Shown here: one piece after another, positions 36,558 through 45,531 of the stretch
Layout of the letters: every line of letters begins with the position of its first letter
Position numbering within the stretch: position 1 is the first letter of the stretch
Assembly: GCF_004115155.1 (NCBI RefSeq)
Contig: NZ_RDSM01000001.1
Location: 1,612,001-1,676,000 of the forward strand
DNA length: 64,000 nt
Direction: 5' to 3'
Source: Granulicella sibirica
GTDB lineage: Bacteria > Acidobacteriota > Terriglobia > Terriglobales > Acidobacteriaceae
Made by a program: the position numbers and the translations under genes
Notes under the pieces: model-generated
Databases searched by the model: none
The model's input: the letters and a program-made list of their open reading frames with translations, nothing else
What the model was told of the DNA's origin: nothing

Positions 36558-37178
36558 ATGAAACTTATCGTTTTTGGGGCAACTGGTCGCGTCGGAAAGC
36601 TCTTCATCGAGAAGGCGATCGCGCGAGGATATGAGGTAACTGCATTTGTGCGCAAGAAAGGCAGTGGAAGAAACCTTGGCACATCAGAGGTCGTCGGCGA
36701 CGTCAAGGAGTTCGAATCCGTTCGAAGAGGAATGGCTCGAGGATATGATGCGGTCTTAGTTGCAATAGGCGAAGGTGCGCTGCGGTCCTCGACCGTCATG
36801 ACCAAAGGTGTCACGAACATCTCGAACGTAGCAGAAGAGACTGGCGTTTGCCGTTATGTCGGAGTGTCGGGTAGTGCGGAAATCGCAAATCAGACTTGGA
36901 CCGGCCGCCTTTACACACGCATCTTGAAGCTGACACCTGTCGGGCACGCGGTCAGAGATCACGACGGCGCTCTGCACGCGTTTGAGCGCTCGAATCTCGA
37001 CTGGACGCTAGCAGGCTGTAACTATCTTGGTGACGGACCCGCACGCGGCCACTACCAAACCGCACTCACTTTCAGTGGAGTTGCGAAGAAGATTTTCCCT
37101 GCAGATGTGGCTAGTTTTCTCCTCAAGGAAATGACAGAGCGGAGGTTCGTCAGAAAGGTTGTCGGGATCTGGTATTGA
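36558..37178 (+). CDS. NAD(P)-binding oxidoreductase, atypical SDR
   Basis: A 206-residue Rossmann protein: MKLIVFGATGRVGKLFIEKA at the N-terminus (GxxGxxG), AVLVAIGEGALRSS, YVGVSGSAEIANQT and SNLDWTLAGCNYLGDGP. This matches the NmrA/YwnB-like atypical SDRs that bind NAD(P)H but often lack the YxxxK catalytic pair, as here. Preceded by AGAAAGGGTC. It is adjacent to the HXXEE membrane protein gene, 66 nt away. Confidence 0.88.
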   Translation: MKLIVFGATGRVGKLFIEKAIARGYEVTAFVRKKGSGRNLGTSEVVGDVKEFESVRRGMARGYDAVLVAIGEGALRSSTVMTKGVTNISNVAEETGVCRYVGVSGSAEIANQTWTGRLYTRILKLTPVGHAVRDHDGALHAFERSNLDWTLAGCNYLGDGPARGHYQTALTFSGVAKKIFPADVASFLLKEMTERRFVRKVVGIWY

Positions 37179-37244
37179 GAAGCCATGGCGAGCAGCCCAG
37201 CCACGAGCCGCAACGGGACGGCGTTTCGAGGAGATGTGATTATT

Positions 37245-37928
37245 ATGCTTGACCGAACTTTGAGCCGCGCACCAAATTCACTGGAAAAACTCGCAGCAGC
37301 CATTTTCGCGAGCGCTCTTATGCTCCTCGGCTGGGTCAAGATAGGATGGCCGCCAGTCGCGATCGTTGGAGGCTCTAGTGTCGCGGGCTTCTTCCTGTGG
37401 CTCCGAACATACCGAAGAGGCCCGATGCACCCGGAGGTGATACTGCCGCCATTCCTGTTGACGGTCGCAGGGCTCGAAACTCATATGATTGAGGAATACG
37501 TTTCTCACTTTGGGCCGGCTATGAGCAGGTTGTTCTGTATCAGTTGGAGCGAATTTTCATTCCTGTTGATTTTCACATTTGTCGGACCTATACTTTACGC
37601 CCTCACAGCGCTCGGACTTTTTTGGCGAGTCCGTTTGGCGGGATTCGTCGCTTGTTTCATATTCATTGGGCCGGGCTGTGCTGAGATTGTTCATTTCGTT
37701 TTTCCATTCATCCGTCCTGCGCTTGCGCCGAATGTGACTGAAGCTATATCCGCTACACTGAACGGTCATCAATTGGTCAATTTGCCTAACTACTGGTTGT
37801 CGGCAACGGGCAGGTATTACTTTCCAGGTCTGTATACCGCAATACTTCCTATGATTCCAGGAATCTGGGGCATCCGCTCACTTTTGCCGAGATCCGACCG
37901 CTCCCCTGTGAATGTCGTATCGGCATAA
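37245..37928 (+). CDS. HXXEE-domain membrane protein
   Basis: A 227-residue multi-pass protein from the ATG at 37245 (GAGGAG upstream); an ATG at 37185 is possible. The signature LETHMIEEYVSHFG contains HxxEE, followed by helices ending in GPGCAEIVHFVFPF and YYFPGLYTAILPMIPG. The family is widespread, membrane-bound and of unknown function; the conserved His/Glu suggest metal binding (inference). Confidence 0.82.
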   Translation: MLDRTLSRAPNSLEKLAAAIFASALMLLGWVKIGWPPVAIVGGSSVAGFFLWLRTYRRGPMHPEVILPPFLLTVAGLETHMIEEYVSHFGPAMSRLFCISWSEFSFLLIFTFVGPILYALTALGLFWRVRLAGFVACFIFIGPGCAEIVHFVFPFIRPALAPNVTEAISATLNGHQLVNLPNYWLSATGRYYFPGLYTAILPMIPGIWGIRSLLPRSDRSPVNVVSA

Positions 37929-38256
37929 GACAAAGAACGATGACGTTTTCCGTCGCAGGCAGAGTCTGACCTTGCTTGCATCCGAGGAAGGAACGGTAGA
38001 TGACATCGGCCTCTCGCTAGGCATAGGGCAGCGATCGGTCTGCCGCGGCTGGCCCGCGTGTAGTGTCAGGGACACGAAAGTTTCGATCGCACCGATGCCA
38101 TTGCGTTCCGTCCACTCTTCCAGTGGACGAATTCTTGGGGCAGTCGCTAGCGGCATTAGCGCCAGTTGACAGTTCAGTAACGATAAGACATCTTTTGCGG
38201 GCATCAACTGCGCATGGATGAATCGTCCGATCTACCAGAGGCGCAGGCTAAACGGC
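37929..38256. other. Intergenic, no convincing gene
   Basis: Only short frames without family resemblance or ribosome binding sites between the HXXEE gene and the convergent GNAT gene. Confidence 0.45.
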
Positions 38257-38658
38257 TTACTTGCGAGGAATCATCCAGCAGCTCGAAACATGCTTCATAC
38301 CAATCTTGGGGTAGTATCCTTCTGCCGCAGGTGCGGCGACAAGAACTAACGCCGTGTTCACGCCTGCGGCTTCATGAGTCTTCTCAATCAACTTTTTCCC
38401 TATTCCCTTTCGCTGGTGATCAACATCGACCGCAAGGTCTGAGAGGTAGCAGCAGTAGCAAAAGTCGGTAATAGCCCGAGATATGCCGATGAGTTTGATG
38501 TCAAGACGAGCCGTCACAATCAAATCAGCCTCGCGCAGCATCTTGTCGAGGCGCATGATATCCTGCGCGGGCCGTCTCTCGGCCAAAGTGGATCGCATCA
38601 ATATCGATTGAAACTCCTCAGCACTAAGATCGGTTTCGATTGCAAAGCTTAGCTTCAT
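38257..38658 (-). CDS. GNAT-family N-acetyltransferase
   Basis: A 133-residue protein with the GNAT core: LIGISRAITDFCYCCYLSDL, VDVDHQRKGIGKKLIEKTHE (acetyl-CoA binding Q/RxxGxG/A motif) and YYPKIGMKHV at the end. The typical length is about 140. The acceptor substrate is unknown. The ATG at 38658 is preceded by GAGAGCGAAAAGTT, a weak ribosome binding site. Confidence 0.9.
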   Translation of the reverse strand: MKLSFAIETDLSAEEFQSILMRSTLAERRPAQDIMRLDKMLREADLIVTARLDIKLIGISRAITDFCYCCYLSDLAVDVDHQRKGIGKKLIEKTHEAAGVNTALVLVAAPAAEGYYPKIGMKHVSSCWMIPRK

Positions 38659-38898
38659 AACTTTTCGCTCTCTATGTTTCCTTCCCCGTCAGCTAATTGG
38701 ATATTTTCCTTGCACGATGGATGCCAAACATGGATGCCAGTCCTCTGTGCTCTGCCCGCTGAGAAGCGCTATCCTGTGGCCGCGTTGCTGCGTCATTCGA
38801 TCGCTGCCGCAGAACTGGATGTGGTAGCGAACTCAGAACATCACTTCCTAACGCGCACGGCAAGCGAAGGCCGGGTGGGATAACTGAGCAATCCGTGC

Positions 38899-39697
38899 CT
38901 ATCCCTGCTCCAGCCACTCGCGCTCGGCGGCCCGTACAGCGGCGACCAACTCAGGTTGATCGACGCCTGGCAGATCGTTGTGAGGAGGGGCCCCGTTCGC
39001 GGTGAGAATGTAGCTAAGGAAACGATAGGAGGGCGGAACCCACGAAGCTTCGCTTCATCTAATTTTGGCACCTTGGTAGGATCGCGCGGGATCAGCATAT
39101 CCCGAATGTAGATGCCGCGAAGACCACAAATGAGCCACTTTCCCTCAAACCGCTGGACCCGCACAACAAGCGCGTATAGCTCGTAGTGCTGACCTCGATG
39201 CCGTCCAAAAGTGAAAAGGTATGAACGGCACATGCTGTGTCGGCAATTGCGCGATCGTTCTTGAGCCAGACGACGCCGGGGCTCATAGAATCGAAATGGA
39301 CGGTTTCCGTGTCATGGTTGTTTTTTACCGCCTCGATAAACTTGGCGGCACTTCCCTTGAACCAGGAGACTTCAACGACTGCATCGGGATGAAAGCAAGC
39401 TGCCTCATCCGTCGCGTTGTGGGTCTCCCGGGCCAAGCGCTCGCGCAGGATTACGTCGGTGACAGCGCTGGAGTCTGCTGCGACTTGCTGCGTAGTCCGA
39501 CCGTCGCCACGGCCCCCGCCTGACGAGTTGACTCGACCACTTCCAGTTCCCATAACTTGTAGCATCTTGATAGGAGCCTCCGCCGTCAAATTGGTTATCA
39601 ACCCCGAAGCTAGCAGCGATGCCCAAGCCAAGGCGCGGCGCCGGGTGACTGCAAAGTAGTCCACGCCTATGCGTGATGGATGCACCTTAGAAAGCAT
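38899..39697 (-). pseudogene. SnoaL/NTF2-like protein with N-terminal export signal, two frameshifts
   Basis: The frame from 39697 has a twin-Arg-like RRRALAWASLLASGL segment, then a SnoaL-like domain (LARETHNATDEAACFHPDAV, KFIEAVKNNHDTE, DTACAVHTFSLLDGIEV). Near 39175 it must shift to RVQRFEGKWLICGLRGIYIR, and near 39035 again to SYRFLSYILTANGAPPHNDL, ending with AVRAAEREWLEQG at 38899. Restoring both indels gives a complete protein of about 265 residues. It is a pseudogene, or has sequence errors. Confidence 0.72.
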
Positions 39698-39935
39698 TGA
39701 AGATTCCTCTTATGCGAGCAATCGGGCTCGACGACAGAAAAAGTGATTCTGTAGAAGACGTTCCCCAGCTTAGCTGTAGTTGAACCTACATATAGCGCGG
39801 GAATCTGTGCAATTTGGCCAGCTGCCGGCACCACAATCAGGTCTGTACTGTCTGAAACCGCGGTTCCAGTCGCCTACGCGGTTTTACCTCTTTGGGTATG
39901 AACCCAACGAGGCCGCAGTAATTCATACTGAAAGC

Positions 39936-40385
39936 ATGGACGCCGAAAGCGCACGCACCTTTCTCTTGTCTCCGCCGCATGTGGTTGAAAGCGTCAGCGA
40001 GACAACGCGGAGGGGCAACAAACTTGTTTTCCGGGTTGGAGATCAGTCGGTAGGTGGGAAGATGTTCTCCCAAATCGACTTTGAAGAAGACGGCAGCGCG
40101 GTTCTCTCTTTGGCCGCTGGCCCCGAACGCTTTCACGAGCTTATCGAAAGAGAAGGGGTGATCGCAGCTCCCTATCGAGCGCGTCTGTATTGGATCGCAC
40201 TCATGCGATGGAATGCAATTCAAGATTCTGAACTGAAAGGCCTGCTCCGTAGCTCGAGGGGGCTAATATTTATCAAATTGCCAAAGCGTACCCGAGATTC
40301 CCTCGACGGGAGCATGGACGCTTCAGAGACAGCGCTCATGCCATTCATCCCATGTCAAACAGGCAGCGTAAAATCTAAGCGTTAG
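39936..40385 (+). CDS. MmcQ/YjbR-family protein
   Basis: A 149-residue protein from the ATG at 39936; the longer frame from 39780 starts at TTG and its extra residues do not resemble the family. Conserved segments are MDAESARTFLLSPPHVVESV, GGKMFSQIDFEED, AAGPERFHELIEREGVIAAP, YWIALMRWNAIQDSELKGLL and KLPKRTRDSL. Family members have a CyaY-like DNA-binding fold of unknown role. The last 25 residues diverge from the family, perhaps because of the mobile-element debris that follows. Confidence 0.85.
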   Translation: MDAESARTFLLSPPHVVESVSETTRRGNKLVFRVGDQSVGGKMFSQIDFEEDGSAVLSLAAGPERFHELIEREGVIAAPYRARLYWIALMRWNAIQDSELKGLLRSSRGLIFIKLPKRTRDSLDGSMDASETALMPFIPCQTGSVKSKR

Positions 40386-40434
40386 GGATAGGATTGCAGA
40401 GTGGCGAAGAGGTGCGCATTCTGAACCAGTCCCA

Positions 40435-40609
40435 ATGTGCTTCAGCCTACTCGGCAGTGCAGCGGATCCATCTGCCCCGCAGCCCCAACAGCCAGCACGA
40501 TCAACCGTTCTTCCCAAGTGCCCGCTCTGCGGCGCAACCATGCGCGTCGTCGAACGGCTCACCGCAGCCCAACTGCTGAGTCGACCTCCACCCCTGGCAG
40601 GCAGTGCAG
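40435..40609 (+). pseudogene. IS91-type transposase C-terminal remnant
   Basis: The frame contains KCPLCGATMRVVERLTAAQL then SRPPPLAGSA, matching the zinc-finger-like C-terminal tail of IS91-family transposases. The rest of the gene is absent upstream, and the IS3 element inserts at 40610 immediately after this tail. Confidence 0.6.
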
Positions 40610-40637
40610 TGCCCGATCTTTTGTGCCGGTTAGCTTG

Positions 40638-41539
40638 TTAGGTTAGCGCAGCTTCTTTTGAGTTCAAGTAGCCGCCGTCGAGGGTGTGGGGAAGTGGGAA
40701 GCGCACTCTGCTTTCCACTTCTCCATACCCTGTTTTGATCTCGGGCTGCCACGTCTTTGGAGCGGGCGATCGGTAGCCGAGTGAGGAGTATGGACGGATG
40801 GTTTTGTAGTGGATGCGCCAGCGTTCGGCCAGCACCTGCACCTCCTTGAGCGAGTAGAAGATCTCTCCGTTGAGGAACTCATCGCGGAGCTTCGAGTTAA
40901 ACGATTCGCAGTAGCCGTTCTCCCACGGAATTCCAGGTTCGATGTACAACGTCCTGGCTCCGGTGGCCGCTAGCCACTGGCGAAGATCTCGAGCCACGAA
41001 CTCAGGGCCGTTGTCTGACCGTATATGTTCCGGCACACCCTTTATCACTATTACATCAGCCAGCGCCTCGATCACCTTCGCGCTCGACCAACGCCGCTCC
41101 GGACGTACAAGCAAGCTTTCTCGGGTGTGCTCATCGATCAGGTTCAGCATCCTCACTGTCCTTCCATCATGGTCTTAGCGCTCACGAAGTCGTAGCTCCA
41201 GACATGGTTCGCGTGCTCGGGGCGAAGCCGTACGCACGACCCGTCGTTGAGCCATAAACGTCCTCTTGGCTTCTGCTTCTTTGGAACCTTCAGCCCCTCA
41301 CGACGCCAGATCCTCTCCACCCGATCCTTGCCGACGTTCCAGGCTGCTCGTCGTAAGAGTGCTGTGATGCGTCGATAACCATAGCGCCCGTACTGGCTGG
41401 CCAGGCTCACGATCGCCCGGGTGAGTTCCTCTTCATCGTCCCGCTGTGTCGGACGGTAGCGTTGCGTGCCTCGTGGCTGCTTCACCACCAGGCACGCACG
41501 CCGCTCGCTCAGCCCATGTGCTTCACGCGCATGGCTCAC
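40638..41539 (-). pseudogene. IS3-family transposase OrfB with a frameshift
   Basis: The upstream part (41153-41539) holds the HTH_21-like region (YGRYGYRRITALLRR) and VWSYDFVSAKT with the first catalytic Asp. The downstream part (40638-41156) holds RSDNGPEFVARDLRQWL (second Asp) and ENGYCESFNSKLRDEFLNGE (Glu). Relative to the copy at 63378, one base is missing near 41170: AAGACCATGATGG here, AAGACATACGACGG there. This breaks the DDE domain between the two parts and is not the usual orfA-orfB programmed frameshift. Confidence 0.85.
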
Positions 41540-41562
41540 CGCACAACGACGCCGTTCAGGGC

Positions 41563-41844
41563 TTAGAAGTTTCCCTCCGCGATGTCCTTCAACACCAGCT
41601 TCTCAAGGCTCAGGTTCGCCACCAGACGCGTCAGCTTCGCGTTCTCAAGCTCCAGTTCCTTCAGCCGTCGAGCCTGGTCCACCTTCAACCCACCGAACTC
41701 CCGACGCCAACGGTAGTACGTCTGTTCCACGATCTCGGCTTCTTTACACGCCAGCGGCAACGTCCTGCCGTTCGCCACGCCGACCTCAACCTGCCGCAGC
41801 AGGTTCACAATCTGCTCTGCCGTATGCTTCTTGCCTCGTGCCAT
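41563..41844 (-). CDS. IS3-family transposase OrfA
   Basis: A 93-residue protein with an N-terminal HTH_Tnp_1 domain (HTAEQIVNLLRQVEVGVANG, EIVEQTYYRWRREFGGL) and a C-terminal leucine-rich coiled coil (RLKELELENAKLTRLVANLS). It binds the element ends as part of the OrfAB transposase. The orfB frame is open upstream of its listed start and overlaps the end of orfA, so a ribosomal frameshift could produce OrfAB. Confidence 0.9.
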   Translation of the reverse strand: MARGKKHTAEQIVNLLRQVEVGVANGRTLPLACKEAEIVEQTYYRWRREFGGLKVDQARRLKELELENAKLTRLVANLSLEKLVLKDIAEGNF

Positions 41845-41903
41845 CGAAGGATCCTCTCAATACCAGTTTTATCGTTCCTAACTGGTACAGAAAATACCGG
41901 GCA

Positions 41904-42420
41904 TTCCACCCCTCCGAGCACTGTCAATGGGATTGTGGTGTCGCAATTTCCTAAGCTCACCCTCAGTGAGAAGGTTCAAAGTTTTTCAAATAAAAATCCG
42001 GATGCTGTCCTCGCGCAGAGCTATCTTACCAATGGGGCTTTGTATTCGGCGCAAATCGAAGGCGGAAAGAACAACGGCTCCGGGCTGCGGATCGATTCAC
42101 AAGCACTGATGGAGACCTGCGGGTTACAAACGAGAAACTCTACGGGAATGTTCTCGATAACCGGATCTTCGGCGCACAGGGTACTGGAAAGACGCTCAAG
42201 GCTTTGTCCGTCCCGGACAATACAAGCTGCCAGCTGCGTCGGGTCTCGACGCAAGCGTCCAGGATCTCTTCTATTTGTATGCGGCCCATGCCGGGACCAT
42301 GGGAAGCGCATTAGGTCATGCGCCCGGGTTCTTCAAGGCGGTACGAATTCACCGTTTCATCGACGCTATAGTTCGTTCGTCAGATTCGGGGCGGACCGAG
42401 TTCGTCAAATGAAAATTATC
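41904..42420 (+). pseudogene. Unassigned coding debris right of the IS3 copy
   Basis: Plus-strand segments in shifting frames look protein-like: VVSQFPKLTLSEKVQSFSNK near 41935, EKLYGNVLDNRIFGAQGTGK near 42140 and GQYKLPAASGLDASVQDLF near 42220. They suggest one or more decayed genes, but no family was recognised. The plus-strand frame 41446-42678 that spans it is partly antisense to the IS and not a gene. Confidence 0.35.
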
Positions 42421-42516
42421 TCTCCCTCTTTGTCCATCAATGCCTCCAAATCATCTCAGAGGTGGTCTGGTGCTGTGAACCGGCGCAATTCATCACGACT
42501 TGAAGAGAGAACCGCC

Positions 42517-43410
42517 ATGATTTCACTTCTCCTGCATGTTTTCATAGCCGCCCTTTTCTTGGTAGCACCCGTTGAGTTCTCCGCAGAGACTACCGTCACC
42601 ATACATACAGGAGAAGACAAACCACGATTAAGGCACTTCAAAACCAGGCCCTTAGTAGGGAGGAGGCCAAAGCGGTAGCGATGATGTACGGCAACCAGGC
42701 TGTCATTCGGAAGCTTCAGAAATTCAAGATACCCGCGACCGCTCAAAGCTTCGCGGACGCCCTCTACTCGGCAGCTCATGGGCAAACGGCCCACGGTCTA
42801 GCAGAGCTAGGCCATCGGATTCGATCAAGTGAAGCCCAAAATACCCAAACTTACCGCGCTGCTCGACGCAATCCAGGCAAATACGGCGAACTTTCAAAAG
42901 CCCATTGAAAGCCGCATCGCCTTATTCACATCACCGAAGGCGGACAGTCATCTCGATGGTTATGTTGTTGCCTCTAGAGATGGAGGTGGTTATGCCTTTG
43001 GTGATACCTCATTCTTTCTCAACATTGGCGTCGTCGACGACCTTGTAGTCGCGAGAAGTACGACCGTCCATGAGATGTATCACGCGGTTCAAGGATTTTA
43101 TGCGGCAGAGCGCCGGGCAAAAATCAACCAAGCTACGACTTCATCAATGGCATCCTGTTTGAATTCGGAGCACTTGTTCGCAGATCTCTACGAAGAGGGC
43201 TCCGCGAGGTATGTGGAAGATTTCGCGCTTTTGGAACAGTCTCACTCGCAGGCAGCCAAGCAAATGCTCTCAGACATCCGCGACGGAGTTGCCAATGCAG
43301 AAGATGGTTCTACGCTGTTGGACATGTCGGTCACGTCCTTGACAGCCTCACAGCCTCTTCCTTATGACGACGTGTACGCAGTCGGATTTCTCGGACACGG
43401 GTTGCGCTTG
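42517..43410 (+). pseudogene. DUF5700-type putative zinc peptidase, frameshifted and 3'-truncated
   Basis: A signal-peptide-like start at 42517 (MISLLLHVFIAALFLVAPVE) is followed, after a shift near 42610, by ALQNQALSREEAKAVAMMYG and KIPATAQSFADALYSAAHG, and after another shift near 42825 by KIPKLTALLDAIQANTANF. The domain core contains TTVHEMYHAVQGFY, an HExxH zinc motif, and later LYEEGSARYVED with a possible third ligand. Similarity stops near 43410, where an unrelated beta-barrel tail begins. Confidence 0.6.
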
Positions 43411-43716
43411 GTAGTCGTTCACCAAACGGAGCCGACGGTTCGTGAGCAGGCGAGGTACGTGGAGGCGAAGCGGGTGCTATCGCCACGATGGTATGTAGCA
43501 GCGCGAGCCGGTTATACGCACGTGCGGCCAGACGATACGGACTGGAACTTCGAGGTGGTTGCGGGGTTGAGGCCGAACCGGCTCCAGATCATTAAGTCTG
43601 GTCACGAGCTGTATCGCGAGGGCGGCGACGACGTGGAGTACGACCACAAGGTGACGGCGCAGCTGGTGAGCACGATCAAGCTCTTCTCGCACGCGGGTAA
43701 TGCAGTCATAGCTTGA
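43411..43716 (+). pseudogene. Outer-membrane beta-barrel C-terminal fragment fused to the peptidase frame
   Basis: From about 43411 the open frame reads EAKRVLSPRWYVAARAGYTH, then NFEVVAGLRPNRLQIIK and YDHKVTAQLVSTIKLFSHA: alternating polar/hydrophobic strands typical of a porin-like C-terminus. It has no start of its own and is joined in frame to the DUF5700 segment, so it is a rearrangement junction. Its last 11 nt overlap the convergent DUF899 gene. Confidence 0.5.
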
Positions 43717-44470
43717 GTTCGACCATGGCGCTGTCGACGACATCGTGCCATTTGGCGTCCTTGTTGCCGTAGGTGTCGTGCCAGCTCCACCACTTGTAAC
43801 GTGGGGTTTTGGGGTAGCCCTCGGGTGAGTCTTCCCAGTCTTCCTGGCGGCCGAGCGGGGTGATGTCGAGATAGCTCCAGAGGCTGCCCATGGCTTCGTC
43901 GCCGCGGTTGTTGATGAAGTACGTGCGGAAGATGCGGTCGTTCTCGTCGCGGAAGAAGACGTTGTGGCCGTGCCATTGGTCTACACCGAAGTCGATGTCG
44001 TAGTCGCTGGTGATGGTGTACCAGGGAATCTTCTGCCAGCCCATGCGGTCCTTGAGGCGGGCGATGTTCTCCTGCGAGCCTCGGGAGGCGTAGGCGAGGG
44101 TGGTGTCGCGCTGATGAAGATGGGAGAGGTGCGAGACCTGGTCGGCTCCGAGGGAGCAGCCGACGCAGGCGTGATCGGGCCAGCCGTGGACGTCGGGATC
44201 GAAGAAGGCGCGGTAGAGGACCAGCTGGCGACGGCCCTCGAAGAGATCGAGGAGCGAAAGGGTGCCCTGTGGACCTTCGAAGGTGTAGGGCTTTTCGACG
44301 GCGACCCAGGGCATGCGACGGCGGGCGGCGGCTAGAGCGTCGCGGGAGCGGGTGAGTTCCTTCTCTTTGACCAGCAGCTCTTCCCACGACTTCTGCCACT
44401 CCTGGGGTGAGACTACCGGAGGCTTCTTCATGTTTGCGATCTGCTCATTGCTTGGCTGGCTGTTGGTCAT
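43706..44470 (-). CDS. DUF899 (thioredoxin-like fold) protein
   Basis: A 254-residue protein. Family blocks: VVSPQEWQKSWEELLVKEKE, ARRRMPWVAVEKPYTFEGPQ, LVLYRAFFDPDVHGWPDHAC and HACVGCSLGADQ with the conserved Cys pair, and WYTITSDYDIDFGVDQWHGH. DUF899 proteins have a peroxiredoxin/thioredoxin-like fold of unclear substrate. It is the last gene of an ArsR-SRPBCC-small protein operon and overlaps the preceding small gene by 26 nt. Confidence 0.93.
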   Translation of the reverse strand: MTNSQPSNEQIANMKKPPVVSPQEWQKSWEELLVKEKELTRSRDALAAARRRMPWVAVEKPYTFEGPQGTLSLLDLFEGRRQLVLYRAFFDPDVHGWPDHACVGCSLGADQVSHLSHLHQRDTTLAYASRGSQENIARLKDRMGWQKIPWYTITSDYDIDFGVDQWHGHNVFFRDENDRIFRTYFINNRGDEAMGSLWSYLDITPLGRQEDWEDSPEGYPKTPRYKWWSWHDTYGNKDAKWHDVVDSAMVELKL

Positions 44471-44594
44471 GCTTCCCTCTTTGTTCGGGTTTTTTGCTGT
44501 TACAGAATTTGGTGACGACGAGTAAAGAGAGGCCGCCGGTGGAGACGGCGCCGGCCGCGATCCATAGGCTGGTGGCCATGCAGAAGGGGCACAT
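44445..44594 (-). CDS. Small Cys-containing membrane protein in the ArsR-SRPBCC-DUF899 operon
   Basis: A 49-residue protein starting 2 nt after the SRPBCC stop: MCPFCMATSLWIAAGAVSTG then LSLLVVTKFCN. It has an N-terminal CPFC motif and one membrane helix. Its end overlaps the DUF899 start by 26 nt, so its translation is probably coupled. Similar tiny CPFC proteins occur in this operon type; the function is unknown. Confidence 0.72.
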   Translation of the reverse strand: MCPFCMATSLWIAAGAVSTGGLSLLVVTKFCNSKKPEQRGKHDQQPAKQ

Positions 44595-44596
44595 GG

Positions 44597-45061
44597 CTAT
44601 CTCTCTGCCCGGTTTGCCGCTCGTTCGGCGGCGGCTGCTTGGATGCGATCGATGAGTTGGCCCCAGCCGGATTCGACGCCGCGATCCGACTCGCCGATCC
44701 AGCCCATGGCGCGGTGAATGAAACGCATGTGGGTGAGGCCGTCGACCTCGGTGAGACGGTACTGGACGTTGGAGACGGCGGGCGTGGACATGAAAAGCGG
44801 GCCGGAGATCTCGAGCAGCAAGGGCGATTTGATGGCCTGGACGTGGCCCCAAAAGTGGCCGGTGTCGTTGCCGAGATCGCGGTACCATCGGCCACCAGGC
44901 CACGCTTCGAGCACCATCGGCATGGGCTTTTCGGGTGTGGAGTTCAGCGGACCCATCTGCTCGAGGATGGTCTCGAAGACGATGTCGATGGGGGCTGCGA
45001 TCTCCTCTTGGCGGACGATCTCGAAGGCTTGAACGACGCCTTCCTTCACGATGGCTGGCAT
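44597..45061 (-). CDS. SRPBCC (AHSA1-like) domain protein
   Basis: A 154-residue START/AHSA1-like protein: FEIVRQEEIAAPIDIVFETI, EAWPGGRWYRDLGNDTGHFW and TEVDGLTHMRFIHRAMG. Such proteins bind hydrophobic ligands in a helix-grip cavity. It starts 9 nt downstream of the ArsR regulator gene (GGAGAACC before the ATG), a very common pairing, and would be repressed by that regulator. Confidence 0.92.
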   Translation of the reverse strand: MPAIVKEGVVQAFEIVRQEEIAAPIDIVFETILEQMGPLNSTPEKPMPMVLEAWPGGRWYRDLGNDTGHFWGHVQAIKSPLLLEISGPLFMSTPAVSNVQYRLTEVDGLTHMRFIHRAMGWIGESDRGVESGWGQLIDRIQAAAAERAANRAER

Positions 45062-45070
45062 GGGTTCTCC

Positions 45071-45454
45071 TTACTTCTCTGGGGTGTCTTCGAAGCGGAT
45101 TAAGCGTTCAAGGGCCCTGCGTTCGGAGCGAAGTTTGATCTGGTCGATCTGGTGGTTCCAATGGCGTTCGAAGGTCTTCATCCACTCGCGGACCGGCTTC
45201 AGGCCTTCGGGGTTGAGGCGGTACATGCGGTGCTGACCGCGTGTGGATGCCGAGACTACGCCAGCTTTGCGCAGGATGGCAAGGTGTTTGGAGACGGCGG
45301 GCTGAGGAAGGTTGATGCGGAGGATGATCTCGTTGACGGCGTACTCGTGACCGTCCGAGAGGATGGCGATGACGTCGCGTCGTCGGGGTTCGGCGATGGC
45401 GGCGAAGACGTCAGCGGGATGGGCGATTTGGGGCACGGGGTTAATATATGCCAA
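45071..45454 (-). CDS. ArsR-family transcriptional regulator
   Basis: A 127-residue winged-helix protein: DVFAAIAEPRRRDVIAILSD, VNEIILRINLPQPAVSKHLA, ILRKAGVVSASTRGQHRMYR and LNPEGLKPVREWMKTFERHW. The C-terminus matches the subgroup that accompanies SRPBCC proteins, and no metal-binding Cys motif is seen. It heads the operon reaching DUF899 and probably autoregulates it. Confidence 0.94.
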   Translation of the reverse strand: MAYINPVPQIAHPADVFAAIAEPRRRDVIAILSDGHEYAVNEIILRINLPQPAVSKHLAILRKAGVVSASTRGQHRMYRLNPEGLKPVREWMKTFERHWNHQIDQIKLRSERRALERLIRFEDTPEK

Positions 45455-45531
45455 TCATGGAATATATCAAGGAAGAAATTCATTGCCGATTTGGTGGTGC
45501 CCGGGGCTAGGTAGTGTCTGACGCCGGAACG

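Larger units (their letters stand above)
40610..41903 (-). mobile_element. IS3-family insertion sequence, copy 1
   Basis: A 1294-bp element carrying orfA and orfB on the minus strand. Imperfect terminal inverted repeats are visible: left TGCCCGATCTTTT-GTGCCGG and right (reverse complement) TGCCCGGTATTTTCTGTACC. No target duplication is visible in the flanks (left ...GCAG, right TTCC...). The second copy starts at 63352 with the same TGCCCGATCTTTTGT end. orfB is frameshifted, so this copy is probably not autonomous. Confidence 0.88.

Noticed and set aside
40610..41903. Programmed frameshift as the explanation of the split orfB
   Set aside because: In IS3 elements the programmed shift is at the orfA/orfB junction. 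Here the break is inside the DDE domain, and the second copy at 63378 has the extra base.
41446..42678. A 410-codon open frame on the plus strand
   Set aside because: Its first third is antisense to the IS3 orfA/orfB genes and its sequence has no family resemblance; it is a by-product of GC-rich codon usage plus debris.
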